Origin: Alphaproteobacteria bacterium
GTDB lineage: Bacteria > Pseudomonadota > Alphaproteobacteria > Micropepsales > Micropepsaceae
DNA length: 64,000 bases
Direction of reading: 5' to 3'
NCBI GenBank assembly: GCA_019245415.1
Contig: JAFARO010000012.1
Span: 62,001 to 126,000 of the forward strand
A model generated the notes under the pieces. It worked only from the letters and a program-made list of their open reading frames with translations, was not told the DNA's origin and ran no database searches. The position numbers and the translations under genes were made by a program. Shown piece by piece: positions 18,899 through 29,531 of this stretch; the first letter of the stretch is position 1; each line of letters starts with the position of its first letter.

Positions 18899-20401
18899 AT
18901 GTACGCACAGGTCAACTATGTGAGGGAGGATGATCAGCATGTCCTCCTGGACTTGCTCGTCCCTTTTCTGCGGGTGGGCCCCGATATTCGCCGGGTCCGG
19001 TTCAAAGTCATGTCGTCTCCCAAATGGTTTGGTCTTGAATTTCGCAAGTTTGAAGAGGCCCAGCAGCCCTTCTCGGCCTGGCCGGGCACCGAATCTGATA
19101 AATTCGGCGCGAAATTCATACTGGGAGTGGGTGCCGGCCTGGAAAAAGCCTTGGCGAATGTCCGCGCCGAGGATCTTCAATTCCTCGCCTGCTTAATTCG
19201 CGCGCTTCCGCAAATTCTGGAGGACGGACTCAAAGCGGTTCAAATAAGCGATGCCGCGCGACAACAACTTCTTCGAGGCGTGCACCAATTTCTCGCGTTA
19301 GACAAGTTGCGGGATCTTGCATCGACATATTCCGACCCGGATGTCGTCGGCCAACGCAACGACATCGCTGGGCTTACGAATATCGTTTTGGGCGCCAAGA
19401 CTTTGAGCAGGGCGCCACAGAATGATGTGCGTGAAGGACGCAATTTCCTGCCACCGAATCTGCCCGAATTTTTCAAGGCGCTGCATTCGGAACGGTTGCG
19501 CTTCGTATCTTCCGCGCGCGACCCAATTCCCGGGAACACCGATCCGATCTTGATTTCCGTCGTCCGCAACGAGATGGCTCTCATTGGAGAGTATTTCGAA
19601 CACTATCGCAGGGCCGGCATTCGAAGGTTCGTGATTATCGACAATGACTCGACCGACGGTACGCTTGAGTACGTCTCCTCGCAGCCGGATACGGATGTTT
19701 ATTCGCACGCAGATCAGTTCAGCACTGCCGGCAAGCAGGGATGGATAAATCGGATCATTCTGCGCTACGGACATGCTCGCTGGTATCTGATCGCGGATGC
19801 GGATGAGCACATCGTTTTCGATGGCATTGAGAGCCACGGGTTCGGCGACCTGGTCCAGCGCCTGGAATCGCAAGGTCGCCGGCTTGCCCGGGGCATGCTG
19901 ATCGACATGTATGGCGACCGGCCTCTCAGCCAATTGCCGGGAGCGTGCGACAACCTGCGTCTGCAACATCGTTTCTTCGACAAAGGGCCTTATGCCGAAG
20001 TGCGGCGGACCGAAATGATGTCGTGTCGCGGCGGCGTACGGCGTCGCGTGTTTTCGCGTTTGGACGCTGAATTCGATCCTGAGCTCACGAAGTATCCGTT
20101 GCTGAAACTCGACCGGGAAGAGTATTTTGCCAGTCCGCACTATGTCTGGCCGCCCAGTCCGCATCTGGCCGATCCGTGCCTGCTGGGAATACTTCACTAC
20201 AAGTTCACGGAAAATCTTTCGCAGAAGGCGGCGGACGCGGTGGCGCGCAAGCAATATTGGAATCAAAGCGCGGAATATTCGGTCTATGAAGCCGCCTTTG
20301 CCCGAACCCCGGAGCTTGTCTTGAAATCCGCCGAATCCGCGGAATATGAGGACTCAAAATCCATAAGCTCGCTCGGACTTATCCAGCCTATCCACTGGTA
20401 A
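18899..20401 (+). CDS. Glycosyltransferase family 2 (Glyco_tranf_2_4-like) protein
   Basis: 500 residues. The N-terminal ~210 residues are of unknown fold. The catalytic part begins [22 protein letters not shown] (residues ~222-243), continues with [16 protein letters not shown] and [14 protein letters not shown] near residue 298 (DxD equivalent), as in glycosyltransferases of the Glyco_tranf_2_4 group. Its end overlaps the convergent rfbA gene by 14 bp. No membrane segments; probably cytoplasmic, acting on a lipid-linked or nucleotide sugar. The sugar is not known. Confidence 0.83.
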   Translation: MYAQVNYVREDDQHVLLDLLVPFLRVGPDIRRVRFKVMSSPKWFGLEFRKFEEAQQPFSAWPGTESDKFGAKFILGVGAGLEKALANVRAEDLQFLACLIRALPQILEDGLKAVQISDAARQQLLRGVHQFLALDKLRDLASTYSDPDVVGQRNDIAGLTNIVLGAKTLSRAPQNDVREGRNFLPPNLPEFFKALHSERLRFVSSARDPIPGNTDPILISVVRNEMALIGEYFEHYRRAGIRRFVIIDNDSTDGTLEYVSSQPDTDVYSHADQFSTAGKQGWINRIILRYGHARWYLIADADEHIVFDGIESHGFGDLVQRLESQGRRLARGMLIDMYGDRPLSQLPGACDNLRLQHRFFDKGPYAEVRRTEMMSCRGGVRRRVFSRLDAEFDPELTKYPLLKLDREEYFASPHYVWPPSPHLADPCLLGILHYKFTENLSQKAADAVARKQYWNQSAEYSVYEAAFARTPELVLKSAESAEYEDSKSISSLGLIQPIHW

Positions 20402-21263
20402 GTTGCAGGATGCGCTCGAGATAGGCGCCATAGCCGCTCTTCGCCAAGCCACGCGCGAGTTTGCCGAGTTGTTGGGAATCGATATAGCCCATGCGATAGG
20501 CGACTTCTTCGGGGCACCCGATCTTCAGGCCCTGCCGCCGCTCGATGGTATGGACGAAGAGAGCAGCCTCGATCAGCGAATCGTGGGTGCCGGTATCGAG
20601 CCATGCGAAACCGCGGCCGAGCATCTCGACCGTCAACTCGCCGCGTTCCAGGTACATCTTGTTGAGGTCCGTGATCTCCAGCTCGCCGCGTGCCGAAGGC
20701 TTGAGCGCGCTCGCAAAGGCCGGCGCGCGTCCGTCGAAGAAATAGAGGCCGGTCACGACATAGTTCGACTTTGGCGAGGCCGGCTTCTCCTCGATTGTTT
20801 GCACCCGCCCGGCGCCATCGAAGCTCACAACGCCATAGCGTTCGGGATTGCTCACCCAGTAGCCAAACACTGTCGCGCCCGATGGCCGTGTCGCGGCCTT
20901 CGCGAGCAAACCTGAGAAGCCCTGGCCGAAAAAGATGTTGTCGCCGAGGATCAGCGCGCTGGGTTCGCCGTTCACAAAATCCGCGCCGAGAACATAGGCT
21001 TGGGCCAGGCCGTCGGGGCTCGGCTGCACGACATAAGACAGGCGGATACCCCATTCCTCGCCCGTGCCGAGCAGGCGTTCGAAACTCGCGCGATCCTGCG
21101 GGGTCGTGATGATCAAGATGTCGCGGATGCCGGCCAGCATGAGTGTCGACAGCGGGTAGTAGATCATCGGCTTGTCGTAGACCGGCAGGAGTTGCTTGCA
21201 CGCCGCCAGGGTCAGCGGATGCAGCCGCGTGCCCGAACCGCCGGCGAGGATGATGCCTTTCAT
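20388..21263 (-). CDS. rfbA: Glucose-1-phosphate thymidylyltransferase
   Basis: 291 residues from ATG at 21263 ([18 protein letters not shown]); a longer upstream frame falls inside rfbD and is rejected. It makes dTDP-glucose from dTTP and glucose-1-phosphate, the first step of dTDP-L-rhamnose synthesis. [11 protein letters not shown] is the nucleotide-binding loop, with [16 protein letters not shown] and the later [12 protein letters not shown]. Length is normal for RmlA. The start overlaps rfbD by 4 bp; it is the last gene of the rfbB-C-D-A operon. Confidence 0.96.
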   Translation of the reverse strand: MKGIILAGGSGTRLHPLTLAACKQLLPVYDKPMIYYPLSTLMLAGIRDILIITTPQDRASFERLLGTGEEWGIRLSYVVQPSPDGLAQAYVLGADFVNGEPSALILGDNIFFGQGFSGLLAKAATRPSGATVFGYWVSNPERYGVVSFDGAGRVQTIEEKPASPKSNYVVTGLYFFDGRAPAFASALKPSARGELEITDLNKMYLERGELTVEMLGRGFAWLDTGTHDSLIEAALFVHTIERRQGLKIGCPEEVAYRMGYIDSQQLGKLARGLAKSGYGAYLERILQLTSG

Positions 21264-22150
21264 GGGTCGATGACTGCCTGTGAATGGAGTTCGGCGAGGA
21301 CGTCGGTCATCGCCGTGCGCCACGGGCGCATCCGGATGCCAAACGTGTCGTGCAGCTTGGTGCAGTCAAGCCGCGAATTGCGCGGGCGCAGAGCAGCAGA
21401 GGAATAGTCCTTCGCGGAAATCGGGATGACGCGCGGATGGGTGTTCATGGCAGTCCGCTCGAACATGGCTTCGGCGAAACCGCGCCAGGTGGTCTCGCCG
21501 GAAGCGGTGCAATGATAGGTGCCGCTCTTGGCGGGGTCGCGCACCAAAGCCTGTGCGACGGTGAACGTTGCATCGGCGAGATCGCCGGCGGCAGTCGGGG
21601 CGCCGTGTTGATCGTCGACAACCTCAAGCGCGTCGGTATCCGCGCCGAGACGCAGCATCGTCTTGAGGAAATTGTCGCCCCACCTGCTGTAAAGCCATGA
21701 GGTACGCAGGATCGCATGGCATGCGCCGCTGTCGCGGATGGCATTTTCGCCGCCTAGTTTGGTACGGCCATAGACACTGAGCGGATTGGCGGCGTCGGTC
21801 TCGACATAAGGCGCCCGCTTTCTGCCGTCATAGATATAGTCGGTGGAGATGTGAAGCAGCGGCACGCCGCGCGCGGCGCAAGCGCGGGCCAGTGCGGCGA
21901 CCGTTTCCGCATTGATCATCTGCGCGGCGTGCCGATCGGTTTCTGCCTTGTCGACGGCGGTGTAGGCGACGGCATTCAACACGAGATCGACACCCTTTGC
22001 ATCCTTGATGGCACCCACAACCTGCTCAGGATAAAGGAAATCGGCACGCGCGCGGTCCACAGGCATGAGCTCGACACCGTGCGCCGGTGCGCGGCGAATG
22101 GCTTCGCGCGCGAGTTGGCCGTTCGCGCCGAATTGCAGCACGCGGATCAT
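21260..22150 (-). CDS. rfbD: dTDP-4-dehydrorhamnose reductase
   Basis: 296 residues. NADPH-dependent reduction of dTDP-4-keto-L-rhamnose, the last step of the pathway. [12 protein letters not shown] is the short-chain dehydrogenase nucleotide loop; [16 protein letters not shown] and [12 protein letters not shown] are characteristic of RmlD, followed by the YGRTKLGGE active-site YxxxK. The start overlaps rfbC by 4 bp. Confidence 0.96.
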   Translation of the reverse strand: MIRVLQFGANGQLAREAIRRAPAHGVELMPVDRARADFLYPEQVVGAIKDAKGVDLVLNAVAYTAVDKAETDRHAAQMINAETVAALARACAARGVPLLHISTDYIYDGRKRAPYVETDAANPLSVYGRTKLGGENAIRDSGACHAILRTSWLYSRWGDNFLKTMLRLGADTDALEVVDDQHGAPTAAGDLADATFTVAQALVRDPAKSGTYHCTASGETTWRGFAEAMFERTAMNTHPRVIPISAKDYSSAALRPRNSRLDCTKLHDTFGIRMRPWRTAMTDVLAELHSQAVIDP

Positions 22151-22707
22151 TCGAACGGGCTCACGAGATCGGCGAAGACCGGCAACGACGCGTCCCTGGC
22201 CGACAGCACCGCGCCCGCACCGCTGGGCCAGGCGATGCCGATGGCCGGATCGTGCCAGCGGATCCCGCGCTCGTGTTCGGCCGAATAGAACGCGCTCACT
22301 TTGTAGAGGACTTCCGTATCGGGCTCGAGCGTGCAGAAGCCATGTGCGAAGCCTTTGGGTATCAAGAACTGATGCCAGTTCTCTGCGCTGAGTTCGACCG
22401 CCACGTGGCGGCCATAGGTTGGCGAGCTGCGGCGGATGTCGACCGCGACATCGAGCACGCGCCCCCGGGTCACGCGGACAAGTTTGTCCTGCGCGAAGGG
22501 GGGCTCCTGGAAATGCAGGCCGCGAACCGTGCCGGCATCGGCCGAGAGGGAGTGGTTGTCCTGCACGAAATCAAGGTCGATGCCGGCCTCGGCGAAGCTG
22601 CGCTTCGAATAAGTCTCAGAGAAGAAGCCACGGGCATCGCTCAACCGCTTCGGCGTGATCAGAACCGGCCCGACAACGGAAAAGCGCTGGACGGCGGGCG
22701 CGCTCAT
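22147..22707 (-). CDS. rfbC: dTDP-4-dehydrorhamnose 3,5-epimerase
   Basis: 186 residues from ATG 22707; the extra upstream residues of the open frame lie inside rfbB. Cupin-fold epimerase converting dTDP-4-keto-6-deoxy-D-glucose to the L-rhamno form. Marker segments are [31 protein letters not shown] (split here to keep it short: VRGLHFQ carries the catalytic His), and [12 protein letters not shown]. Overlaps both neighbours by 4 bp. Confidence 0.95.
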   Translation of the reverse strand: MSAPAVQRFSVVGPVLITPKRLSDARGFFSETYSKRSFAEAGIDLDFVQDNHSLSADAGTVRGLHFQEPPFAQDKLVRVTRGRVLDVAVDIRRSSPTYGRHVAVELSAENWHQFLIPKGFAHGFCTLEPDTEVLYKVSAFYSAEHERGIRWHDPAIGIAWPSGAGAVLSARDASLPVFADLVSPFE

Positions 22708-23765
22708 GCGACCTGCTTGCCACCGGCGTACGTGCCGTCTCTGTTGCGTTGGCGCACGGCCTCCCACCACCAGCGGTTCTCGATGTACCATGCGACCGTC
22801 CGGGCGATGCCTTCTTCCAACGCGACTTGGGGTCGCCAGCCGATCTCACGTTCGATCTTGGCGGGGTCGATCGCGTACCGGTGGTCGTGTCCGGGCCGGT
22901 CCTTCACATGGGCGATGAGTCCCTCATGCGGACGATGTACGCTTGCGGGCAGGAGCTTGTCCAACGTGGCGCAGATCATCTTCGCCAGATCAATGTTGCG
23001 ACGCTCGTTCCTGCTGCCGACGTTGTAGCTTTCTCCGATCCTGCCGCGCGCCAAAATCGCCAGGAGCGCTTTGGCGTGGTCGTCAACGTATAGCCAGTCG
23101 CGCACATGTGTGCCCGCGCCATAGATCGGAATGGGCTGGCCTTCCATCGCCGCCAGGATCGCGACGGGAATCAGTTTCTCCGGGAATTGATAAGGCCCGT
23201 AATTGTTCGAGCAGTTGCTGGTCACGATCGGCAGTCCATAGGTGCGATGCCAGGCGCGCACCAGCATGTCGGAGGATGCTTTGCTGGCGGAATAGGGAGA
23301 GTTCGGCGCATAGGGTGCGGTCTCGGCAAATGCACCCTCGTCATCCAGCGCGCCAAACACTTCGTCGGTCGACACGTGATGAAAGCGGAAGCGCTTGCGC
23401 CGTTCGTCGGAAAGGCTTTCGAAATACGCCAGTGCGCCTTCCAAAAGCGTGTAGGTGCCCATCACGTTGGTCTGGATGAAAGCAAAGGGTCCGTCGATTG
23501 AACGGTCGACATGCGATTCCGCCGCCAGATGCATGATCGCATCGGGCTCGTGCCGCTTGAATATGCGCGCAAGCGCTTGGCCGTCGCAGATATCGGCGTG
23601 TTCGAAGCAATAGCGTGCGCTCGGCAGCACCTCTTTGAGGCTGTCAAGATTGGCCGCATATGTCAGCTTGTCGAGATTCACGACCTCGTGCTCGGTGTGG
23701 CGCAAACAATGACGCACGACAGCCGAGCCGATGAATCCTGCTCCACCTGTGATCAGGATGCGCAT
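22704..23765 (-). CDS. rfbB: dTDP-glucose 4,6-dehydratase
   Basis: 353 residues, first gene of the rhamnose operon. NAD-dependent dehydratase of the extended SDR family: [15 protein letters not shown] near the N-terminus, [25 protein letters not shown] with the Thr-Asp-Glu triad, and [15 protein letters not shown] with the YxxxK. Length is typical. It probably starts the transcript; 23766-23820 holds the likely promoter although no clear sigma-70 boxes can be assigned with confidence. Confidence 0.96.
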   Translation of the reverse strand: MRILITGGAGFIGSAVVRHCLRHTEHEVVNLDKLTYAANLDSLKEVLPSARYCFEHADICDGQALARIFKRHEPDAIMHLAAESHVDRSIDGPFAFIQTNVMGTYTLLEGALAYFESLSDERRKRFRFHHVSTDEVFGALDDEGAFAETAPYAPNSPYSASKASSDMLVRAWHRTYGLPIVTSNCSNNYGPYQFPEKLIPVAILAAMEGQPIPIYGAGTHVRDWLYVDDHAKALLAILARGRIGESYNVGSRNERRNIDLAKMICATLDKLLPASVHRPHEGLIAHVKDRPGHDHRYAIDPAKIEREIGWRPQVALEEGIARTVAWYIENRWWWEAVRQRNRDGTYAGGKQVA

Positions 23766-24644
23766 GAATAAATATGCCCTCGCCGTTCAGTTCGCGTTTA
23801 TTCCGCCGGCGCCCATGCGTTGACGATGCAAGCGGTTACAGGCGGAAGAAGCGCCGACTTCGACCGCTTGCAGATCGTACTCAATTCCTGGCCACATTTA
23901 ACCCGCTGTCCCCCTGCCCAAACCCTGGCTGTTGCCGCCAAGCGGCTGCTCCCGACGCCGCCTCGAAGCGGGCTGCCTGTGAATACTCCTCGGAGGATGA
24001 AACATAGAGGGAACAGGCACAGAACTCGGGAGGTCGTGGTCCGGGCCGCTACCAGCCTATTGTCACGCCGGAGTGGCAGACACTCCTCGCCAGTACCGTA
24101 TGCGCCCGACTATTGCTGCGAGGCCGTCGCCGCTATCGAAGATGTCATGTCGGAGGTTCGCAGGCACCTCAAACGCGCCAACATCAATCAGCCGGTCGTG
24201 GATGCGGCCGCACTGGCGAGGTCCATCCCCAGTAAAGCCAAAAGCGACGTCGGTGACACCAAGCGTGAGGAAGTCGGATTCCTGATCCTCTCCGGGCTGC
24301 CACACAAGGAAGTGGTCAAGCGTGCCCCGTTTGCGCGCCGCGGAACGGAAAGTGCGCCGACGGCACGCGGCCAAGTCCTTGAAAGCACTGGTGGACCAAC
24401 CAGAGCCAAACTGGGCACTGGATTCTAAAGGTAATTTTGCCTCGGCGCCGGGGTGATTAAGTCGGGACAATAGCTTTTTGGCTTTCCAATTCACTGGCTG
24501 GCCCAAGGCGACGGTTCCCCCAGATTATGGGCTCGTGACCTCCTATCTTCTTGCGCTTGTTTGTCGGGTCCGGCATCGGATCGCGAATTAACCCAGTCGT
24601 AGTGACTACACGTAAATCAAAAGATGTAGCTGCGAACACGATCC
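23766..24644. other. Non-coding or decayed stretch between the rhamnose operon and the RHS module
   Basis: About 880 bp without a convincing intact gene. The plus strand has an open frame that covers most of it, but only 24147-24456 has coding-like composition, and there it needs a frameshift (see the pseudogene entry). The right end (24460-24645) becomes AT-rich, matching the small membrane protein beyond it. This looks like a boundary of an inserted module. Confidence 0.5.
24147..24456 (+). pseudogene. Possible relic gene with a frameshift
   Basis: From ATG 24147 the frame reads a helical, charged sequence (MSEVRRHLKRANINQPVVDA, then EEVGFLILSGLPHKEVVKR). Near 24325 that frame turns into arginine- and proline-rich low-quality sequence, while the +1 frame becomes coding-like (RLRAAERKVRRRHAAKSLKA, then LVDQPEPNWALDSKGNFASA) and ends at TGA 24454. 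I read this as one short gene broken by an indel. No family recognised. Confidence 0.3.
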
Positions 24645-24923
24645 CTATAACGTGTCTTTTTTACCCTTTTTGAGCCTTTTCTTGTCGAATCGGTACATAA
24701 GGGTAAGCCCACATATAAACACACCAGCCCCGATACATATGCGAAATATCGTTGGCGGATTGACAATCAATGCAGAGACGCAAAGAAGAGAAAAAAACCA
24801 AGTGACGTAGGCCGACTTGGGATACTTAAAAATGAAACACTCAATGTATCCAAGAATGAAAATTCCAAATGCGATAAACCACATTTCAATCGACTGATGA
24901 TTTGCAAAAATCGTTTCCATCAT
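24645..24923 (-). CDS. Small membrane protein at the 3' end of the RHS gene
   Basis: 92 residues from ATG at 24923, which has GTGAGGAA upstream; a longer frame would overlap the RHS gene. Three or four hydrophobic segments are visible (MWFIAFGIFILGYIECFIF, AYVTWFFSLLCVSALIV, IFRICIGAGVFICGLTLMY) and a lysine-rich C-terminus. The DNA is clearly more AT-rich than its surroundings, a mark of recent transfer. Genes in this position after an RHS gene are often immunity proteins for the C-terminal toxin tip; that is inference here. No family recognised. Confidence 0.62.
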   Translation of the reverse strand: MMETIFANHQSIEMWFIAFGIFILGYIECFIFKYPKSAYVTWFFSLLCVSALIVNPPTIFRICIGAGVFICGLTLMYRFDKKRLKKGKKDTL

Positions 24924-24973
24924 TAACTCAAATTCCTCACATCCGTACCCATTACACTTGTCCTTAAAATCCA

Positions 24974-27900
24974 CTAAGGGATTGCTTCCCAGCCTCCGGG
25001 AGCAAATGACCCCTCCTGCGCGGCAGGAGTCTTCGTACATGCAATCAACGAAGCCAAATCAACTCCTGTCGCAAACACTGTTGAGCCTCCAACGGCAGTA
25101 AACACAGCTAATCCTGTTCTAGAAACCAAACCTAAGAATCGTCCAGTTCCAGTTATGCTACTGATGCCTAATGATGCACCGTATCCCTCAATCAACTGGC
25201 CTACATAATGGCTGCCAGAAACGACGGCTGTTTTTGTTACGAAGAGCTCTCCAGACTCATAAGCAAAACTTGCTCGATCGGGTCCCAACAGATTGCCAAG
25301 ACTGAAACTGGAGACGAGATTCAATCCAGTAGGTCCGAAATTATCCAAGATGAAACGCCGCATGCAATTTTGCTGATCGTCAGGACACAATCCGGACGGA
25401 TCAATTAATTGCGTCGGGTTTCCTGCGGCATACTCCGTAGGATTGAGGCCGCCTGCCAACCCAGATGGGTCAGCCTCGACGTAGCCGGGAATTGTCGGAT
25501 CGTAATCCCTCGCGCCATTATGCGAGAGCGAGTTGTTCGCGTTGGCATACTGGCCGGGGAAGCGCCAATTTGTCGGCGTCGTGCTGGTCGGCGTGCTGAA
25601 CACCTCGCCGAACGGTTCGCGAACCTGATCGAAAACAAGCGTCCGCGACGGATTGGTGATCTTCTGCGGCGCCCCGACCTGCGAATTATGCACGTAGACG
25701 ATGTTGCCGGAGCCGTCGATCTGCGCTAGCAGCTCGCCTTCCATCCACACATATTCCACCGTCGTGGTGCCGGAGCTGCCGTCCGCTTCCGCGATGACAT
25801 TGCCGCTGGTGTCGTGAATGTAGTGCGTCGTATTGCCTGAGAACGCTTCCGACACGCGCTGACCAAGGCCGTTGAGCTTGTAAGTGATGCCCTGACTGTT
25901 GACGGTCATCGATTCGAGAAGATTGCGGCCCCCGTAGGTGAAGGCTGCTGCTCCCCCGCCGACAAAGGTGCGGTCGTCGCTCGCCACGTTGCCGTTCGCG
26001 GTCCATGTGAAGTGTCGTGTGTTGGTCCCGTCGGTGATGTGATCCGGCAGGTTGCTGCTCGAAACGTTGGTGGTCGTCCACGTCGTCGTGCCATCGTATT
26101 TCGTGGCGCGGTTGGAATTATTGTCATAAGTGTAAGTGCGGCTGCCGTATTTGCCGGAGGCGGTATGCAGCCGGTTCAGGGCGTCAACGCCGAAGCTTTC
26201 GTTCCGGGTTGAGTCGAGACTGTCCGTGATGCTGGTGATGTTGCCGGCGTAGTCCTCCCCAAGCGACAATTCCTGAACATAGGTGCCGCTGTAGAACGTG
26301 TTGATGGCGGTCGGCCAATAATTGTTATCGAAGCTCCGCGTCAGCGCCTCGCTATTCCCGTAGGTCAGGCCGGTGATCGGCCCGAATGGCTTGTGCGTGA
26401 TCGAGGACGCAAGCGTGGTGACGGACCCACCCGAGCTGGGCTTCGTCGTCACCGTCGTCAGATAGCCTGAGCTGTCGAAGGTGTAATCGACATAGCGGCC
26501 CGAGGGATAGATGATCTCGGTGATTCGGTTCGCAAGATCATGGGAGTAGCTGATCGCGTAGGTCTTGCCGCCGATGACGCGGGTTTCCGAGGCGACGTTT
26601 CCAAACGAATCGTAGACGCGGGAAGTCGAACCGGATTCGTCCGAGACAGAAGTCAGGCGCCCGACGCCCTTGTTGCCGGAGGTCGTGTCGTCATAGCTGA
26701 ACGTCTCGGCCTCGCCGGAATAGCCGGTGATGCTGACGCCCGTCAGACGGTCGCCGGCATCGTAGGAAAGCGTGCTGGCGACGCTGCGCGCATCGGTGAC
26801 GCCGGTAAGCTTGTTGTCCTCGTTGAATGTGAAGGACCACGAGCCGGTATCGGGACTGCTCCTCGCAATAGCGTTTCCGAAGGCGTCACGCGTGAAGCTC
26901 GTCGAATAACTGTTGAAGTCCGTCTGCGCCGTCACGAAGTCCAAATTATTGTACGTCGGCGCCGCCGTGTGAGAATTCGGGTCGGTGACAGTGGTCGGAC
27001 GCAGCAGCTCGTCCCAAGCCTGCGACCAGACATTCGAGTTCGCGTCGGTCGCCGAGGTCCGGTTCTTCATGCCATCATAGGCATAGCTGGTGGTCTGGCT
27101 GCCGCCCCCTGCGCCAACCAGCGTCAGCCGGTCGCCGAGGACATCATAGGTCGCGGTCCATGATTTTCTGGTGGTGCCGCCGGAATCCTTGATCGTCAAG
27201 GCGGTCACGTCGCCCATCGCGTCGAGCGTGTAATTGGTCGTCTCGCCCGCGGTGTTGGTAATCTTCGTGAGACGCTGAGCGTTATCGTAACTGTAGGTAA
27301 TCGTGCTCGAATCCGGCAGCGTTATTACATATGGCTGGCCCGAGCCAATATAAGTGGTCGTCGTCACTTCGTTGCTCGGGGACGCATGGACAGTCTTGCT
27401 GGTCAGGCGATTGCGGTTGTCATACACAAAATCGGTGACGACGCTGTTGGGGTCAGTGATTTCCGTCGGCTGGCCGGTGCCGTTGGCGGTGTTGATCGTG
27501 GTTGTGTGCGAGAGTTGATCTGCAATGCTGGCGAGCGCGCCCGACGAATAAGTGTAGGTATTTTTGACCGTCGTGCCCGTGCGCGGGAAAGTCTCCGTGT
27601 GCAGATCGCCGTAAGTGTAATAGGTATACGCCCAAACTTCCGTGTCGCCGTTGGTCGATCCGCCCGTCGTGTCGGTCAGTGTGCGACTGGTAAGCGTGCC
27701 GTAGGTGGCGTCATACCGATCGTCTTCTGTGACGTTGGTCTTGGTGATCGTGTAGGGCTTGTGAACCCAGGTCGAGTCATAGGTGATCGATGTGGTCCGC
27801 GCGCGCCCCGTGGCATAGGCTTCGGTGATCGATGTGGGATCGCCGTGGCTGTTATTTGTGTAGTGGGTGGAGTTGCCGTTCCAGTCGGTCGCGGTGGCAA

Positions 27901-29452
27901 GAAAACCATTCCCATCGTATGTGAAATACCGACTGGCTGCCGCTACAGGGCTGCTGGCGGCGCGGTCGATCTGCGTGACTTTGTAGACTCCTTGATTCAA
28001 GGAGAGGTGATAAGTTTCTGCCTCGCCCAGCGGGTTCGTGACCGTGACATTACCGGCATAATTGTAAGCAATCTGGACCTCGTCCGCCCCACCGGCATGC
28101 TCGGACATCGTGCAACGACCCGAACCGTCATACGTCCAGCTTGCGTAGCTGTTGCTGTTTTCATCGGTGATGCCGGTCAGCGCGAAGGGATAGCTCGTGT
28201 CGGTGTAAGCGTATGTCTGGTTGGTCGAAGGGCTGGTGTTATAGGTGACAGAAGTCAGCAGACTTTGTCCCGCCGTCGTCGTGTACCCATACGTAAGCGT
28301 AGCGCTGTCGGGCGTGCTAACGCCGGTCAGCATCCCGCTGGTATAGGTGAAGGACAGCGACCGGCTGTAGGAATCCGAGACGGACGAAAGCTTTCCGCTC
28401 GAATAGGTCATGGTCTGCGTATAGCCGTTGGGCAGCGCGATAGAATTTAAGGTCCCCGTCCCGCTTGCTACCGTGTAGGTCTCAACTGTGTCGTCATGAT
28501 CCGTCAGCGTGTAGGTGCTGCCGGAATTGGTCAACGTCATGTCGACATCGGTGTCCGGTGTCCAGACGCTGCTGACAAGTATGAAGGCGACAATCCGGCC
28601 ATCCGGGCGTTCAGCATCGACTTCCGAACCAGAAACAACTCGCAGGTACCGGTCGTAATTGGAGCGCCAGTTCGGCCCCAAGGACGTTGCCAGCGTATCC
28701 GGCGTGGCCATGCTGTTGTAGTAGCGAATGAAAGCGAGCGGGTTTTGGCCAACAGTCGCGTAGTCGGTGACCTGCTGGTACATATTGCCGGTGCCAAGAT
28801 TGATCGGATCGCCCGCCGCTTCCCGTAAGCAGCCGTTGGGTGGGCAGTCCGGCTTTTTCGGGGGATTTACGCTTGGGTTATCCCTGAGCACTGTTGGATA
28901 ACTTGCGGGCAGGCCATTGGCCTTCGGATTGATCCAAATTCCGGGCGGCGTACTCGTCGTTATGTAGCCTGCCTTAATGTAGTTGCCTGAAACGCTGTCG
29001 TAGGTGGAAGCGGTGTCATAACCAGTGCTGCCGTTGTAGACGGTAGTAATCGAACGATAGGTGCTTGTGGAGTAATCCGAAGCTTGCATCGACCAGGTCT
29101 GCATCTGGCCTGAAGACAAATTAAACCGAGCTGTTATGGCATGGCCGGTACCGAAGCTTGTTACACCATTTCCAGTCAACTCATACGATGTTAGATCGGC
29201 TGAACTTAGATTGCCCGAATATGTGTCAGACACCCCGGCGAAACCCACGCTGCCTGAGTGATAGCCATCTATACAGGCACCGCTGGGATAATATTGGAGC
29301 ACGCACTCCGCGGTGTCCCAAGCCGGTCCAATATAGACAAGGCTCAAAGCCTGCGCTGGCGGTGATACACCAGCAAGGATCAGGATGACGAACGAAAGCA
29401 GAATGCTGGCGACGCGTATGTGCGGGCAAGTAGCGAGTATCGATGTCCTCAT
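24974..29452 (-). CDS. Secreted RHS-repeat protein
   Basis: About 1492 residues from ATG at 29452 with GGGGGAAGAA upstream. The N-terminus has a Sec signal peptide (hydrophobic VASILLSFVILILAGVSPP, cleavage near AQA-LS). Around residues 215-260 is a DUF6531-like opening (DPINLGTGNMYQQVTDYATV). Then follow about 1000 residues of YD/RHS repeats. The conserved core end is split over RFPGQYANAN and HNGARDYDPTIPGYVEADPS. The ~150-residue tail after DPSG is hydrophobic and glycine-rich, with no recognisable toxin motif. The RHS repeats form a hollow shell around the C-terminal cargo. The gene is the largest in the window. Confidence 0.88.
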   Translation of the reverse strand: MRTSILATCPHIRVASILLSFVILILAGVSPPAQALSLVYIGPAWDTAECVLQYYPSGACIDGYHSGSVGFAGVSDTYSGNLSSADLTSYELTGNGVTSFGTGHAITARFNLSSGQMQTWSMQASDYSTSTYRSITTVYNGSTGYDTASTYDSVSGNYIKAGYITTSTPPGIWINPKANGLPASYPTVLRDNPSVNPPKKPDCPPNGCLREAAGDPINLGTGNMYQQVTDYATVGQNPLAFIRYYNSMATPDTLATSLGPNWRSNYDRYLRVVSGSEVDAERPDGRIVAFILVSSVWTPDTDVDMTLTNSGSTYTLTDHDDTVETYTVASGTGTLNSIALPNGYTQTMTYSSGKLSSVSDSYSRSLSFTYTSGMLTGVSTPDSATLTYGYTTTAGQSLLTSVTYNTSPSTNQTYAYTDTSYPFALTGITDENSNSYASWTYDGSGRCTMSEHAGGADEVQIAYNYAGNVTVTNPLGEAETYHLSLNQGVYKVTQIDRAASSPVAAASRYFTYDGNGFLATATDWNGNSTHYTNNSHGDPTSITEAYATGRARTTSITYDSTWVHKPYTITKTNVTEDDRYDATYGTLTSRTLTDTTGGSTNGDTEVWAYTYYTYGDLHTETFPRTGTTVKNTYTYSSGALASIADQLSHTTTINTANGTGQPTEITDPNSVVTDFVYDNRNRLTSKTVHASPSNEVTTTTYIGSGQPYVITLPDSSTITYSYDNAQRLTKITNTAGETTNYTLDAMGDVTALTIKDSGGTTRKSWTATYDVLGDRLTLVGAGGGSQTTSYAYDGMKNRTSATDANSNVWSQAWDELLRPTTVTDPNSHTAAPTYNNLDFVTAQTDFNSYSTSFTRDAFGNAIARSSPDTGSWSFTFNEDNKLTGVTDARSVASTLSYDAGDRLTGVSITGYSGEAETFSYDDTTSGNKGVGRLTSVSDESGSTSRVYDSFGNVASETRVIGGKTYAISYSHDLANRITEIIYPSGRYVDYTFDSSGYLTTVTTKPSSGGSVTTLASSITHKPFGPITGLTYGNSEALTRSFDNNYWPTAINTFYSGTYVQELSLGEDYAGNITSITDSLDSTRNESFGVDALNRLHTASGKYGSRTYTYDNNSNRATKYDGTTTWTTTNVSSSNLPDHITDGTNTRHFTWTANGNVASDDRTFVGGGAAAFTYGGRNLLESMTVNSQGITYKLNGLGQRVSEAFSGNTTHYIHDTSGNVIAEADGSSGTTTVEYVWMEGELLAQIDGSGNIVYVHNSQVGAPQKITNPSRTLVFDQVREPFGEVFSTPTSTTPTNWRFPGQYANANNSLSHNGARDYDPTIPGYVEADPSGLAGGLNPTEYAAGNPTQLIDPSGLCPDDQQNCMRRFILDNFGPTGLNLVSSFSLGNLLGPDRASFAYESGELFVTKTAVVSGSHYVGQLIEGYGASLGISSITGTGRFLGLVSRTGLAVFTAVGGSTVFATGVDLASLIACTKTPAAQEGSFAPGGWEAIP

Positions 29453-29531
29453 AAAATTCTTCCCCCAAATCACTTTTCAATATTTCTTGCGCGCCCGGAG
29501 CCTGAACCGCCGATCAATGAGGAGCGATTCA

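Noticed and set aside
23820..24428. 202-residue plus-strand ORF
   Set aside because: Mostly low-quality Arg/Pro-rich sequence; only the middle part looks coding and it needs a frameshift, so it is listed as a possible relic.
26540..28450. Two long plus-strand ORFs (207 and 354 residues)
   Set aside because: Antisense shadows of the RHS repeats; the regular codon pattern of YD repeats keeps the opposite frame open.
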